DNA of 64,000 nucleotides from Streptomyces sp. PCS3-D2 (GCF_000612545.2 NZ_CP097800.1:5220501-5284500), one strand, 5' to 3'; counted from the stretch's first letter, positions 51,225 through 60,950 are shown. The notes: generated from the letters alone by a model not told the origin. Made by a program: numbers and translations.

Positions 51225-52313
51225 TCAGCCCCCGTACACGAAGCGGTCGGACCGGGCCAGCGACAGTGTGACCCGCTCGGGCTCCTCGCCCTCCGGCGGC
51301 CGGATGGACCAGCCGGTGACGCGGCACCATCCGGACCAGTTCGCCCACTCGTCATGGATGCGCACCCGCACGTCGTCGCCGATCTGCCACGACCCGATCC
51401 GGGCCGCCGGGTGGTCGATCACGTGCAGCTCCTCCACCTCTCCCATCACCTGGCGGGCCGTCCGCTCCCGGCGGGCGCGGGCCGCGAGCCGGTCGTTCCC
51501 CTTCTCGTTCGGTACCTCGAGGACGCGCTCCAGGCGCAGCCTGCCGTTGCGGACCGCTTCGACCGCACGCCGCCGCCCCCGGCCCTCCCCGGCACCGAGC
51601 GCGATGACGACCTGGGCGTACTCGTCGCCGTCGTACGTGACCGGGGTCGTCTCCGCGACGTTCACGCCGGAGCTGAAGGACAGGTCATGGCGGCGGGTGC
51701 CCAGGCGCGGCCAGCCGAGCTGGATGCGACCCACGGGCCGGTCTCCGGAGAGCACGGTGGTCTCCGTCCACTCCGGGCCGCCGTCCACCTCCGTCATGTC
51801 CTCGACGATGTCGCCGAGCACCGGGGCCTCCCACCACTCCGAGCGGAACGGCTCCGTCGGGGTGCCGACCTTCGCTTTGCTGACCGTCGGCTCCACCTGC
51901 ACGCCGAGGTCACCGTCCGGCTGGTCCTGGGCGTACGCCCAGACGTCCCGGATCACCTGGCACGGGTCGGCGTACGTGTACGGGCCGCGCCCATCGAGCT
52001 CACCGTGTACGTCGTGGCGGCGGTGCAGGTAGGAGCCCCAGCCGGCCGCTTCCAGCGGGTACGCGCCGCCCTCCGGCTCGGCACGCCAGATCAGCCCGCC
52101 CCACAGCAGGGTGTCGTCCCGCTCGACGGTCAGCACCGTGTTCCCGGGGCTGATATGCGAGCCGAGCAGGTGCCGGAACGGGACCGGCACGCGCCCGGAG
52201 AAGTCACCGGGCTCATCGAGACGCAGCCCAAACTCGACGTCGGTCAGCGGCAGGTCCGGTACGACCAGGCCGCCGGTGAGGGCGTCACGGACCTGGTAGC
52301 GGTAGGCGGGCAT
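51225..52313 (-). CDS. ReqiPepy6 Gp37-like tail protein
   Basis: A 362-residue minor tail protein of the Gp37-like family found in siphoviruses of Rhodococcus and Streptomyces. It shows YQVRDALTGGLVVPDLPLTDVEFG at the start, SHISPGNTVLTVERDDTLLWGGLIWRAE, and a C-terminal VRVRIHDEWANWSGWCRVTGW. It probably forms part of the tail tip between the distal tail protein and fibre. ATG 52313 overlaps the preceding stop (TGATG). Confidence 0.85.
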   Translation of the reverse strand: MPAYRYQVRDALTGGLVVPDLPLTDVEFGLRLDEPGDFSGRVPVPFRHLLGSHISPGNTVLTVERDDTLLWGGLIWRAEPEGGAYPLEAAGWGSYLHRRHDVHGELDGRGPYTYADPCQVIRDVWAYAQDQPDGDLGVQVEPTVSKAKVGTPTEPFRSEWWEAPVLGDIVEDMTEVDGGPEWTETTVLSGDRPVGRIQLGWPRLGTRRHDLSFSSGVNVAETTPVTYDGDEYAQVVIALGAGEGRGRRRAVEAVRNGRLRLERVLEVPNEKGNDRLAARARRERTARQVMGEVEELHVIDHPAARIGSWQIGDDVRVRIHDEWANWSGWCRVTGWSIRPPEGEEPERVTLSLARSDRFVYGG

Positions 52314-53248
52314 CAGGTGCCCTCCTCGAACTCGATGTCGGCGATGACCGTGGTCACGACGTCGGCCTGAAGCGACCCGGCGTTGTCCTTCGAGAGGAAG
52401 ACGAGGCCCTGAAGTGGCTGCGTGGTGCCGCGCATGTCTGCTGGGATGCTGATGGTGTCCGCCGCGATCGCGTTGATCCGCACGGACCCGTCGGTCCCCT
52501 TGGTGCTGCCGTCGTCGATCTGGATGGACTGGCCCTGGACGGAGCCAAGCCGGAAGGCTGTGGATCCCCAGATGCTGCCCAGCACCTGAAGACCCGAGAC
52601 GGTCATGACGATGCGGGCGCGCACCGCCCACTTCGGCACGCGGATGTTGAACCGGCTCGCCGGTGGCCAGTCCGCCCAGCTCCCGCTGTTGCCTGCCCAG
52701 TTCTGGTCACCGCTGGGGGAAGCGGTGTGCAGCTGCCGCTCCTTGCGCGGGTTCGCGATCGTGCGGACGTCGCGGATCATCCCGTCCGTGATGACCTTGG
52801 TGTTGGCCGGCATGTCGATCCGGGCCAGGGCGATGGCGGTCATGCCCGCGGGCGGCGTCGTCGTGTTTGCGGACACGTTCGGGATCACGTGGAAGTAGCC
52901 GATGTCGTCCCGCTCGGGGTCGCGGACGCCCTCGTACTCCGGGTCTTCCACCCGCAGCACGAGCAGGTCAGACCGCGGCGAGACCCCAGTGGGCGCGACC
53001 GGCACGCTCTGGAAGCCCACGTTGTACTGCGTGTAGGAGCCCTGCCCCCAGGCGACGGCGCCCCGGATGACGGCCGAGCCGTCTCCCACCCGGACACCTG
53101 CACCGGGGGTCGCAAGCTGGCTGACCCGCAGGTCGTCGGACTCGGTGATGCCCTGTGCGCCGTGGCTGAGGTCGCGGACCATCATCCGGAAGGCGCGGGC
53201 AGCGTGGGTGCCGCCGTGGACGAGCAGCGGCGGGTTGATCAACGTCAT
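52313..53248 (-). CDS. Minor tail / upper baseplate protein
   Basis: A 311-residue protein. The N-terminus is beta-rich with a conserved start (LINPPLLVHGGTHAARAFRMMVRDLSHGAQGI). The middle has FHVIPNVSANTTTPPAGMTAIALARIDMP, and the end is a jelly-roll-like part. Position between distal tail and Gp37-like genes suggests a baseplate component. ATG 53248. Confidence 0.75.
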   Translation of the reverse strand: MTLINPPLLVHGGTHAARAFRMMVRDLSHGAQGITESDDLRVSQLATPGAGVRVGDGSAVIRGAVAWGQGSYTQYNVGFQSVPVAPTGVSPRSDLLVLRVEDPEYEGVRDPERDDIGYFHVIPNVSANTTTPPAGMTAIALARIDMPANTKVITDGMIRDVRTIANPRKERQLHTASPSGDQNWAGNSGSWADWPPASRFNIRVPKWAVRARIVMTVSGLQVLGSIWGSTAFRLGSVQGQSIQIDDGSTKGTDGSVRINAIAADTISIPADMRGTTQPLQGLVFLSKDNAGSLQADVVTTVIADIEFEEGT

Positions 53249-53263
53249 GGGCGGTCCTTGCAG

Positions 53264-54157
53264 TTAGAGGGCGATGTGCGCGCTGCGCCAGGTCACGGCC
53301 AGGCGGGAGGCGGAGGAGTAACCACGGGCGGTCCACCACAACTCGGTGGAGCCCGTCGGGATCTGGAAGCCGTCGAGTCGGGAGTCACCCGACAGGGAAG
53401 AGGCGACGTTCTCGCTGCCGTTGCGAAGCGCCCACCGCGTGCCCGGCCGGGTCTCGATGTCGATGCGTTCGCCGGTCGCCAGCGACACGCCCAGTTCCAG
53501 CAGCGCGCCGGTCTTCGGCATGTAGATCCGCGGGCTGATCACCGGCCCGGTGATCCGGATGGTCGGCCAGGCCGGCATGTCGCCGTCGTTGCGCACCATG
53601 CCGCGCCGCTCCTGTGGCACGGACGTGCCCGTATTCACCGGCGCCTTCACCGGTGCCTTGAGGCCGCCCAGGCCCCGGGAAGACAGCGACAGGGTCAGCG
53701 CCGACACCGTGTCGCCGTGGAAGTACGGGTCGGTCGCCGCGAACTCCACGTCCAGCGGGACCCAGCCGAAGGCGGCCTGCTCCCAGGACGGCTCAAGGCG
53801 ACGCAGCCGACCGAACAGGACGCGGGTGGGGCTTCCCGGCCACTTGATCCGCAGCGGCATGTTCGCCCCGGGGGCGGTCCGCACCGACGCCGCGTCGGCC
53901 GCCTCCTGGAGGTCAGCGAGGATCTGCCGGGCGGCGGCCGGGTCGCCGGGCGTCTTGATCGCGCAGTCGATGCGGACCGTACGGGCGTCGTACCAGTCGG
54001 ACCCGGCCCACGCCCCGTCCGCGCCCGGCCGCGGGACCAGCTCGCCGCGCACCGGCGCCCTGCCCAGGCCCTCAACCTCGGCAATCGGGATGGACGTGCC
54101 GTGACCGAGGACCACGCCGCCGATTTCGATCTGGAAGTCCTTCAAGGCGGTGCTCAT
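53264..54157 (-). CDS. Distal tail protein (Dit-like)
   Basis: A 297-residue tail protein located directly after the tape measure gene, as Dit genes are. N-terminal ring domain (FQIEIGGVVLGHGTSIPIAEVEGLG, YDARTVRIDCAIKT), the middle FGRLRRLEPSWEQAAFGWVPLDVEFAATDPYFHG typical of siphoviral tail domain proteins, and a C-terminal galectin-like domain (FQIPTGSTELWWTARGY). ATG 54157 overlaps the tape measure stop (ATGA). Confidence 0.8.
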   Translation of the reverse strand: MSTALKDFQIEIGGVVLGHGTSIPIAEVEGLGRAPVRGELVPRPGADGAWAGSDWYDARTVRIDCAIKTPGDPAAARQILADLQEAADAASVRTAPGANMPLRIKWPGSPTRVLFGRLRRLEPSWEQAAFGWVPLDVEFAATDPYFHGDTVSALTLSLSSRGLGGLKAPVKAPVNTGTSVPQERRGMVRNDGDMPAWPTIRITGPVISPRIYMPKTGALLELGVSLATGERIDIETRPGTRWALRNGSENVASSLSGDSRLDGFQIPTGSTELWWTARGYSSASRLAVTWRSAHIAL

Positions 54158-57100
54158 CGCAGGCCGCCCCTCTTCGCGCGGCGCAGTTGGTACGCCACCG
54201 AAGCCGCGATGTCGCTGGCGGTCGCAGCCGCCTTCGACACGTGGATGGTCTGCGTGCCGATCGCCGGGGCCTGCTGCACCACCACGACCTGCGGCCGGCC
54301 CGCGCCCGCGTCGACCAGACGCTGAGGCGTCAGGCCATAGCCGAAGCGTCCGGCCGTCTCGGCCAGGACGTCCGTGGCCCGGCTCCGCTTCGATGCCGCG
54401 TGCGGGATGAACGATTCTGCAACCGTCTCACCCTCGGCGAACTTGATCAGGCCCCGGCCCGACCCGCGGAAGATCCCTGGCTCCCAGATGCCGCCGTTGG
54501 CGTAGGACAGGCCGCGGTTCGCCCGCGCCAGATCGGCCAAGAACCGCTCGGCCCGCGAACCGACACCGCGCAGCTGGCTGGTGGCCAGGTTGGCGACCTC
54601 GATCAGCCGGTCTTCCTCTATTCCCGTCGACTCGGCGACGTAGTGGATGCCGCGGCCGGTGGACAGCGCGGCGATGATCTTCACCAGGTCGGAGAGCTGG
54701 TCCCCGGACAGCGCCTTGTCGGCGGCCCGAGACGCCTTGTCTGCCTCGGCGGCCTTCTTCGGGTCCTTTACCGCCTGCTCGGCCAGCTTCTCCGCGGCCT
54801 CGTCGCCCTGCTCAGCAAGGCGGGCGGCGAGGGAGCCGTAACCGGCGGCGGCGAGCTTGGCCAGGTTGGACTGGAAGGCGTCGGCGTTCTTGACGGCGTT
54901 GCCCAGCTGGCGGGCGTAGTCGGCCAGAGACACTCGGGCGGCGCCGGACAGCTTCTTCAGCTGCTCCGCCATCTCGTTGATGTACTTCGTCGAGCCCTTC
55001 GCCATCTTCGCGGTGAGCTCGATGCCGTCCTCGCCCATCTCCTCCAGGGCATCGGCCACGTCCTGGCCGGCGCGGGAGGCGATCGTGGCCAGGTCGGAGC
55101 GCCACCGCTCCGTCTTCGCAGCAGACTCCCGCAGGTTCTTCTCGAACAGCGCCAGGTCGAAGGTCTCCTTGCCCTTCTTGTCCTTCCGCATGGACTTCGA
55201 CCGCAGGCCCGAGCCGCTGCCCCAGCTCGGCGACGGGGAAGGCTGGTAGCTCCAGTCCGACAGGCCCCCGCCCGCGAAGTAGCTGATCTCCCCGCCGAAG
55301 CGGCGCGCGACTTCCCCGAGGATCGCCTTCGACCTGGTGCGCTTGCTGCTGGCCAGCGGAATGTAGGCCTCGCCCTGCGTCTCCGGTTCCGCCCACACCC
55401 GCCAGGCCCCGGCCGGGGCGATCTGCGCCACGTGCTGCTCCGAGCGGACACCGCCGTCGGCGTAGTACGACACGACCCCGCCGTCCGCCTCGAACCGGTA
55501 GCCGTCCGCCCAGGGGCCGGGTCCCCGCGAACCGGAGGTCCGCCAGATGTCGTTATGGACAGTGGTGATCGTCACCGTGCGCCCGGTGAGGGAGTTGATC
55601 GCGCCCTGGATCGCGCTGACGTTGCCCGTGGCGGTGCCCGTGGGCACGGAGACGTTCACGTTCTTCGAGCCCGGGATCTCGGTGATCTTGAAGCCCAGGT
55701 CGGTGAGCTGCTGGCGGGCGCCCTCCGTCGGCGCGGCCACTGTGACGTACTTCGCGCCGGGCACGCTGCCGATGGCGCTCTTGACCGCCTCCAGGCTCGC
55801 GATCGTCGCGGACGTGCCCGCGCTGGTCTGGATGTGCTTGGACCCCGGCGTGGCGCTGATCTTCGCGATCAGCGCGTCCAGGTCCGCGCGGGCCAGATCG
55901 GTCGGCGCGCTGACCTGCACCGTCCGGTCCTTCAGATCGGTGATCTTGAAGCCCAGCTTCTCCAGCTCGGCGCGCGCTTCGTTCGACAGGGTGGAGATGG
56001 TGACGGTCTTCTTGTCCGGCGTCGCCTTCAGCGCCTGCTGGACCGCCATCAGCTCGGCCATCGACGCGTCCATGCCGGCGGTCTGGAGGAGGATGGACAC
56101 CTTCTCGGGGACGAGGCCCGCCTTGTCGGCCAGGTTCGCGGCCTGCTCGGCGGTCAGGCCGAAGCCCTGCGCCGTGGAGATCGCCGAATCCCGGGCGGTG
56201 GCCATCTGCTTCTGCGCAGCCTCAAGCGCCTCCGGCACGGACTTCCCGTTGGCCTCGGCGAACTGGTAGGCGGCGAGCGCGGCATCGGCACTGTTCGTGG
56301 ACAGACCTTGGAGGAGGTCGTACAGCTTCTGCCCGTTGCGGGTGACGGTGGACAGCGAACCGTCCATGTTCAGAAGGACCTTGCCGTACCCCTCGGCGTG
56401 GTCCACGCCGCCCTTCAGGGCCTCGCTAGCGTCCGACACGGAGCGGTTCAGCCTGGCTTCGGCCGCGGACAGGTTCACCGACCCGCCGGCCAGGATGTTC
56501 AGCGCGTCGTGCAGGGCGCGGGCTCGCGAGTCGGCGTCAGCGGTGGTGTCGGACAGGCGCCGCATAGCGTCGGAGAACTTCCCGAAGGGGCCCACGGAAT
56601 CGGCGGCGGACTTCGCCCCCGACGCCTGTGCGTCCGCCAGGTTCTTCGCGTCGGTCACGGCCTGAGACATCTCGCCCTTGACCGACCCCAGGGCTCGTGC
56701 CGCCTGGTCGTAGCTCTTGCCGGTCTCGGTGAACTGCCACTTCCCGACGCGGCCCTGGGTGACGAACTCCCGGTTGGCTGCGGCCGTCTCCCGCAGCCGG
56801 TTCTGGAGGGCGTTGAGGCCGCCGTCTTGGCCGAGGTAGGCGTCCGTGAGCTGCCGGGCAGAGACGCCCACCTTGCCCATGACGTCGACCAGCCGCGCCT
56901 TGCCGTCGAGGACCTTGGCCTCCATGACGGCCTGCGCGGCGACGGCACGCACGTTGTCGTTGACCGCGCCGTTCGACTCCCGCAGCGCCTGCGAAAGGCT
57001 GCTGATCCGAGACTGGTGCTCGGCCGCCGCCTGTGCCGCCTTCTGCTGGTGGGAGGCAAGCATGGACAGGCCGACGCCGGCCGCCGCGATCGCGACGCCC

Positions 57101-59118
57101 CACGGCCCGCCCAGCGCGCCCATGAGCCCGCGGGCCGCACCGCCGAGGCCGACACCGATGGACCGGGCCAGGCCCTGAGCGGGGCCCTCGGCCGCACGGA
57201 ACGCGGCGCTCATCTGTCCGAGGATCGGGATGCGCGTCTGGAGCACGGCCATGTGCTGACCGATGCGGCTGACGGACTGGCCCTGCCGCTCGGCCAGCGC
57301 CGACTGCACACGCATTTGGTCGCCCCACGACCGGTAAGCGCCGACGAGCGGTCCGGACACGGTTCCGGCCAGGCGGCTCATGACGGGGGCGACTCGGTTG
57401 GCCATCAGCATGGCGATGATCGCGGTCTGGACGGGGCCGGGCAGCGCGCCGAAGGCCTGCACGAGCCAGCCCACGCCCTGGCCGATAGGCCCCAGGACCT
57501 CGGAGAGCCCGGACGCACCGGCGCTGGCGAGGTTCAGGGCGGTGGTGACGATGTCCAGGGCGGTCGCCCCGGCCCCGGCCTCGCCGGTGACCTCGGCCAG
57601 CGCCTCCGCGACGGGCGCCAGGCCCTCGCCCAGGTTCTCGAGGATGTCCAGCCCGGCGCGGCCGGCGTTGACGACTACGTTGATGGCGGACGCGAGAGCG
57701 TCGAAGGCGAGGTCCTTCAGGGGACCGCCCAGACCGCCGGCGGCGTCCCGAATGACGTCGAAGCCCTCCGCGATGGCCGCGGACGCCGACGGCTTCGCCA
57801 GCGTGTAGAGGTCGTGCAGGTAGTCCAGGCCGCCGGCCAGCGCGGGCGTGGCCGCGCCGAGCCCGGACGTGAGCAGGCGGGTGACCTTCTCCAGGCCCGG
57901 CGCGGCGGAGGTGTAGAGGACCTGGCCCGTCGTCTTCCACTGGCTCTTCAGCTGGGTCACCGCACCGGCCAGCCCCTTGGTCTGGGAAGCGGCGATCTCA
58001 CCGGCCGCGCCCGTGCGGCCGATCGCGGTCCGCATCTGGTCGAACGCCTCGGTGCCCTGATGCGCCAGCGCCAGCGCGCCCTGCAAGGCCGGCTTGCCGA
58101 CGACCTTCGACATCGCCGCGGCGAAGTCCTTGTCGCTGAGCCGGTGCCCTGCCTGCTCGAACCCCTCGACGATCCCGCGGAGACCCTTGAAGTTCCCCTG
58201 CGCGTCCCAGGCTTCGATGCCCAGCTCGGCCAGGCCCTCCTTCATCCGCTTGGTCGGGGCGGCCAGGTTGGTGAAGATGCCGCGCAGGGACGTTCCTGCC
58301 TTGGACCCGAGGATGCCGGAGCGGGCAAGCATGGCCACGGCCGTCGCGGTGTCCTCGATGGACACCCCGAGCTGCGCAGCGACCGGCCCGGTGTAGGACA
58401 TCGCGTAGTAGATGTCCTTCAGACCACCGGACGCCGCGTTCGCGCCGGCCGCAAGGACGTCGGCTGCGCGTCCCGCGAAGTTCGAGCTCAGCCCGAACTG
58501 ATCCATGACGTCCCCGAGATACTTGGCGGCGTCAGCGGCGGAAAGGTTGTCGGCCGCCGCCAGCTGCATGGCAGCGCGCCCGTTCGCGATAGACGAGGTG
58601 GCCGTCTGGCCCGCTTTGGCCAGCTCGAGCATGGCGTCCGCGGCCTTCGCCGCCGAGGTGCCGGGGATGGTGAGGTCGGAGCCGAGCTCGCGGGCCTTGG
58701 CCGCGGCCATCACCATCTCTTGGCCGGACGCGCCGGTGACGGCACCCCACTTCTGGATGGCGCGCTGGTACTCGTTGCCCTCCTTGGCTATCTCCGCGAG
58801 CCCATGGACGATGCCACCGCCGACGACCAGGTTCCGGAGGTGGTGGGCCTCCTGTCGGGCACCGAGCAGACCGCGGCGCAGCTGCCGCATCGACGCGTCG
58901 CCGTCCGCACCGACCTGCCGCAGGCCCCTGCGGGCGGCGTCGGAGTCGGCGGCGATGCCGCGCAGCCCGGAGGCGCCGGAGCCGACGCGACCGAGAGTCC
59001 GATGGATCGCGTCGACATCGCGGCCGAGGGAGCGCAGGGCGCCGGAGGCGCCTCGGATGCTGGAGAGCAGGTTCGCGGCGTCAGCGCGCATCTGCACGCT
59101 GAGCGTGTAGGACGACAC
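54154..59118 (-). CDS. Tail tape measure protein
   Basis: A 1654-residue tape measure protein. Residues 80-400 carry a TP901-type core (WGAVTGASGQEMVMAAAKARELGSDLTIPGTSAAKAADAMLELAKAG; LKDIYYAMSYTGPVAAQLGVS). Membrane-like segments near residues 580-600 (PVQTAIIAMLMANRVAPVM) and 670-695 (GPWGVAIAAAGVGLSML). Repeats LGFKIT(D/E) near 1050 and 1130. At the family rule of 0.15 nm per residue the tail would be about 250 nm. GTG 59118; RBS weak. Confidence 0.93.
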   Translation of the reverse strand: MSSYTLSVQMRADAANLLSSIRGASGALRSLGRDVDAIHRTLGRVGSGASGLRGIAADSDAARRGLRQVGADGDASMRQLRRGLLGARQEAHHLRNLVVGGGIVHGLAEIAKEGNEYQRAIQKWGAVTGASGQEMVMAAAKARELGSDLTIPGTSAAKAADAMLELAKAGQTATSSIANGRAAMQLAAADNLSAADAAKYLGDVMDQFGLSSNFAGRAADVLAAGANAASGGLKDIYYAMSYTGPVAAQLGVSIEDTATAVAMLARSGILGSKAGTSLRGIFTNLAAPTKRMKEGLAELGIEAWDAQGNFKGLRGIVEGFEQAGHRLSDKDFAAAMSKVVGKPALQGALALAHQGTEAFDQMRTAIGRTGAAGEIAASQTKGLAGAVTQLKSQWKTTGQVLYTSAAPGLEKVTRLLTSGLGAATPALAGGLDYLHDLYTLAKPSASAAIAEGFDVIRDAAGGLGGPLKDLAFDALASAINVVVNAGRAGLDILENLGEGLAPVAEALAEVTGEAGAGATALDIVTTALNLASAGASGLSEVLGPIGQGVGWLVQAFGALPGPVQTAIIAMLMANRVAPVMSRLAGTVSGPLVGAYRSWGDQMRVQSALAERQGQSVSRIGQHMAVLQTRIPILGQMSAAFRAAEGPAQGLARSIGVGLGGAARGLMGALGGPWGVAIAAAGVGLSMLASHQQKAAQAAAEHQSRISSLSQALRESNGAVNDNVRAVAAQAVMEAKVLDGKARLVDVMGKVGVSARQLTDAYLGQDGGLNALQNRLRETAAANREFVTQGRVGKWQFTETGKSYDQAARALGSVKGEMSQAVTDAKNLADAQASGAKSAADSVGPFGKFSDAMRRLSDTTADADSRARALHDALNILAGGSVNLSAAEARLNRSVSDASEALKGGVDHAEGYGKVLLNMDGSLSTVTRNGQKLYDLLQGLSTNSADAALAAYQFAEANGKSVPEALEAAQKQMATARDSAISTAQGFGLTAEQAANLADKAGLVPEKVSILLQTAGMDASMAELMAVQQALKATPDKKTVTISTLSNEARAELEKLGFKITDLKDRTVQVSAPTDLARADLDALIAKISATPGSKHIQTSAGTSATIASLEAVKSAIGSVPGAKYVTVAAPTEGARQQLTDLGFKITEIPGSKNVNVSVPTGTATGNVSAIQGAINSLTGRTVTITTVHNDIWRTSGSRGPGPWADGYRFEADGGVVSYYADGGVRSEQHVAQIAPAGAWRVWAEPETQGEAYIPLASSKRTRSKAILGEVARRFGGEISYFAGGGLSDWSYQPSPSPSWGSGSGLRSKSMRKDKKGKETFDLALFEKNLRESAAKTERWRSDLATIASRAGQDVADALEEMGEDGIELTAKMAKGSTKYINEMAEQLKKLSGAARVSLADYARQLGNAVKNADAFQSNLAKLAAAGYGSLAARLAEQGDEAAEKLAEQAVKDPKKAAEADKASRAADKALSGDQLSDLVKIIAALSTGRGIHYVAESTGIEEDRLIEVANLATSQLRGVGSRAERFLADLARANRGLSYANGGIWEPGIFRGSGRGLIKFAEGETVAESFIPHAASKRSRATDVLAETAGRFGYGLTPQRLVDAGAGRPQVVVVQQAPAIGTQTIHVSKAAATASDIAASVAYQLRRAKRGGLR

Positions 59119-59224
59119 CGGTCCGGTGCCCTTACTCCCCGCGCCCGTTCGGTTGCGCCCCTGCCGCCCCACACGGCACGTGCCGGCCGGAGCCCGCACG
59201 CTGGTGAAGATCAGCGTACGGGCG

Positions 59225-59584
59225 TCAGCGGGAGGCCTGCTGCTCCTCCCAAGCCCGGCGCGGGACGAGGCCGATCCGGACGCCGTACCCGTCGGGGCCT
59301 TCGGGAACGGTCTGCTGCTCGGTGGCGATCAGCTCGCACCCCACGCACCGGACCGTGGTGGTGACGTACGCGAACCGGTCTCCGCCGTGCTGCTCGTCCC
59401 ATTCGGCGGCCCGGGTGCCGCACTGCTCGCACACGCTGCGCCGGTACGCCTCGTACGCCAGGGCCTTGACCCGGTCGGACTCCGACCACCGGCCGTCTCC
59501 CGCGCCGACGAAGTACGAGTGCGGGATGCGGTAGCGGTCGCACAGCTCCAGCTCGGAGCGGAGGCGCTCGTCAGCGATCAGCCT
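59225..59584 (-). CDS. Tail assembly chaperone, frameshift extension (GT-type)
   Basis: This is the -1 frame reached from the upstream chaperone gene by slippage at GGGAAAA (59590-59584). The extension adds about 119 residues: RLIADERLRSELELCDRY at the join, YRIPHSYFVGAGDGRWSESD, then a zinc-type pattern CEQCGTRAAEW ... CVGCEL. It has no start codon of its own with a ribosome site near the join. In lambda and many siphoviruses such fusion (gpGT) recruits tape measure and tail tube proteins. Confidence 0.85.
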   Translation of the reverse strand, partial: RLIADERLRSELELCDRYRIPHSYFVGAGDGRWSESDRVKALAYEAYRRSVCEQCGTRAAEWDEQHGGDRFAYVTTTVRCVGCELIATEQQTVPEGPDGYGVRIGLVPRRAWEEQQASR

Positions 59585-60159
59585 TTTCCCAGCTCCGAGG
59601 CCGTCGCGCGGTTGATCTGCTGCGCCTGCCAGGCCGCCGCGAACAGGCTGTTGGACTCTGCGACGGGCCAGCCGTCCAGGAGGTCCTGGGCTTCCTGCAC
59701 GGTCATGCCCTCGACTTCGCGGCCGTCGTCGTCGCGCTCGACATGAGCCGCGGAGACCAGCGCGGCGGGGAAGCTCGTCGGGTTCCAGGCGTCGCCGTCC
59801 TCGGCCTGGTCCTCCGTAGGCGGATGCTGCCGTATCAGCCCATCCAGTGTCGGACGGGGCAGCGCCCGGAAGGACAGCGTGACCGACACCTCGTCGAAGG
59901 CTTCCTGCGCGGCGACGAGCTCGGCCTCTGCCGCCTCCAGCTCCTTCTGCTCGCCGCCGGTTTCGGCATCAGCCAGCCGAAGCCGGGCAACGTCAAGCTT
60001 CGCCCGGTCCAGGCGCTGCTTGGCCGCCATGTCGTCGCACAGCTGAAGGACCTGCTCGGGAAGCTGGCGGGCTCGGAGCCGGGCGAGTTTCCGCGCCCAG
60101 TGGTCGTCGCGGCCGGTGGCCGGCGCGGTCGTCGGTTCGGTGGGGGTGGTGCTGGTCAT
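59578..60159 (-). CDS. Tail assembly chaperone (G-type)
   Basis: A 193-residue acidic, helical protein between tail tube and tape measure genes. N-terminus ARKLARLRARQLPEQVLQLCDD, a coiled coil (LDRAKLDVARLRLADAETGGEQKELEAAEAEL), the conserved VTLSFRALPRPTLDGLIRQHP and the end QAQQINRATASELGKG. Its last codons lie in the heptamer G-GGA-AAA (59590-59584), where ribosomes can slip -1 to make the longer fusion. ATG 60159 follows GGAGCTCCCG. Confidence 0.85.
   Translation of the reverse strand: MTSTTPTEPTTAPATGRDDHWARKLARLRARQLPEQVLQLCDDMAAKQRLDRAKLDVARLRLADAETGGEQKELEAAEAELVAAQEAFDEVSVTLSFRALPRPTLDGLIRQHPPTEDQAEDGDAWNPTSFPAALVSAAHVERDDDGREVEGMTVQEAQDLLDGWPVAESNSLFAAAWQAQQINRATASELGKG
59584..59590 (-). 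other. Programmed -1 ribosomal frameshift site
   Basis: Read leftward the heptamer is GGGAAAA in zero frame CTG-GGA-AAA, six bases before the TGA stop. It fits X-XXY-YYZ. The -1 frame stays open for 119 codons. It lies between the two chaperone frames, the usual place in siphoviruses. Confidence 0.85.
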
Positions 60160-60231
60160 CGGGAGCTCCGTGTTGGGGAGGTCCTGGCCGGGCGAAGAGC
60201 GCCGCCCGGCCAGGAAAGGAGGGCGGGGCGG

Positions 60232-60720
60232 TTACGGCTTCGGCGCGGCGGCCGGTACGGGCGCGTCCTGGAGCGGCTTCTCCGTGATCGAAAAGGCCAC
60301 GGTGAACTTGGCGGCCTCGTTGTCCACGCTGTACTGCGGGGACCGGGAGCCGATACGGACGGGGAAAACGTCCATCGACCGGGAGCCGGGGACGTCGCCC
60401 TTACGGAGGAAGACCACCCAGCCGGTGGAGTCCTTCGTGAGCAGCTGCTCAATCTCGTCCGCGACCTTGTCCTCGTAGAAGCCGAGGGACGAGTCGTCGG
60501 CCTGGTCGACGCCCGGGATCTTCGACTCGAACGTGGACCCCAGGTCGGGGGTCTCGATCGCCTGGTTCGACAGCGACCAGCCGTCGATCGCCGCAACCGC
60601 GTTCGTCAGGTCGGTGCCGGCGGTCAGCTCCGCCCGAGTAGGAAGGTGGCCAAGGTCTTTGACCGTCTTCAGCCACAGGATGCGCGTTACGCCGCGGCGC
60701 GAGTATTTCTGGATCTGCAA
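60232..60720 (-). CDS. Major tail tube protein
   Basis: A 162-residue protein with a tail tube plan: short beta strands at the start (IQKYSRRGVTRILWLKTV), DGWSLSNQAIETPDLGSTFESKIPG near 47-70, and WVVFLRKGDVPGSRSMDVFPVRIGSRSP. Position upstream of the chaperone pair supports it. No ATG or GTG fits, so TTG 60720 is the best start, without a strong ribosome site. Confidence 0.8.
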   Translation of the reverse strand: MQIQKYSRRGVTRILWLKTVKDLGHLPTRAELTAGTDLTNAVAAIDGWSLSNQAIETPDLGSTFESKIPGVDQADDSSLGFYEDKVADEIEQLLTKDSTGWVVFLRKGDVPGSRSMDVFPVRIGSRSPQYSVDNEAAKFTVAFSITEKPLQDAPVPAAAPKP

Positions 60721-60950
60721 GGTCTGCTGTCCGATTCCGGGACGGCAGCCGCACGTCAGGTAGGCCCCCGTCCCTCGACGATGTCGGGGAACCGGCCCAC
60801 CCGGTTGTCGGGTTGGGCGTCCGCGCGGGGGCCTCCGCGGTGAGGGTGGGACCCGTCGGTGACCAGCGAGCCCTACCTGATTAGCCTACTGGCGTCCAAA
60901 TGACGGTCGGATCAGCCTCAACTTGGCCGCCGGAACGCTAGGATCGCCAT
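60721..60950. other. Divergent gap in the tail module
   Basis: The gap between the leftward tail tube gene and the rightward 60951 gene holds a GC-rich imperfect inverted repeat (AGGCCCCCGTCC with GCGGGGGCCTCC, 60762-60836) and an A/T-richer stretch (CTACCTGATTAGCCTAC) that is a candidate promoter. No gene supported. Confidence 0.5.

Noticed and set aside
54187-59364. A 1725-codon rightward open frame
   Set aside because: It is the antisense of the tape measure gene; high GC leaves the complementary frame open. Its peptide is His/Arg/Gly-rich without domains.
60449-60754. Alternative leftward frame over the tail tube start
   Set aside because: The frame has no tail protein features and overlaps the better-supported tail tube gene.
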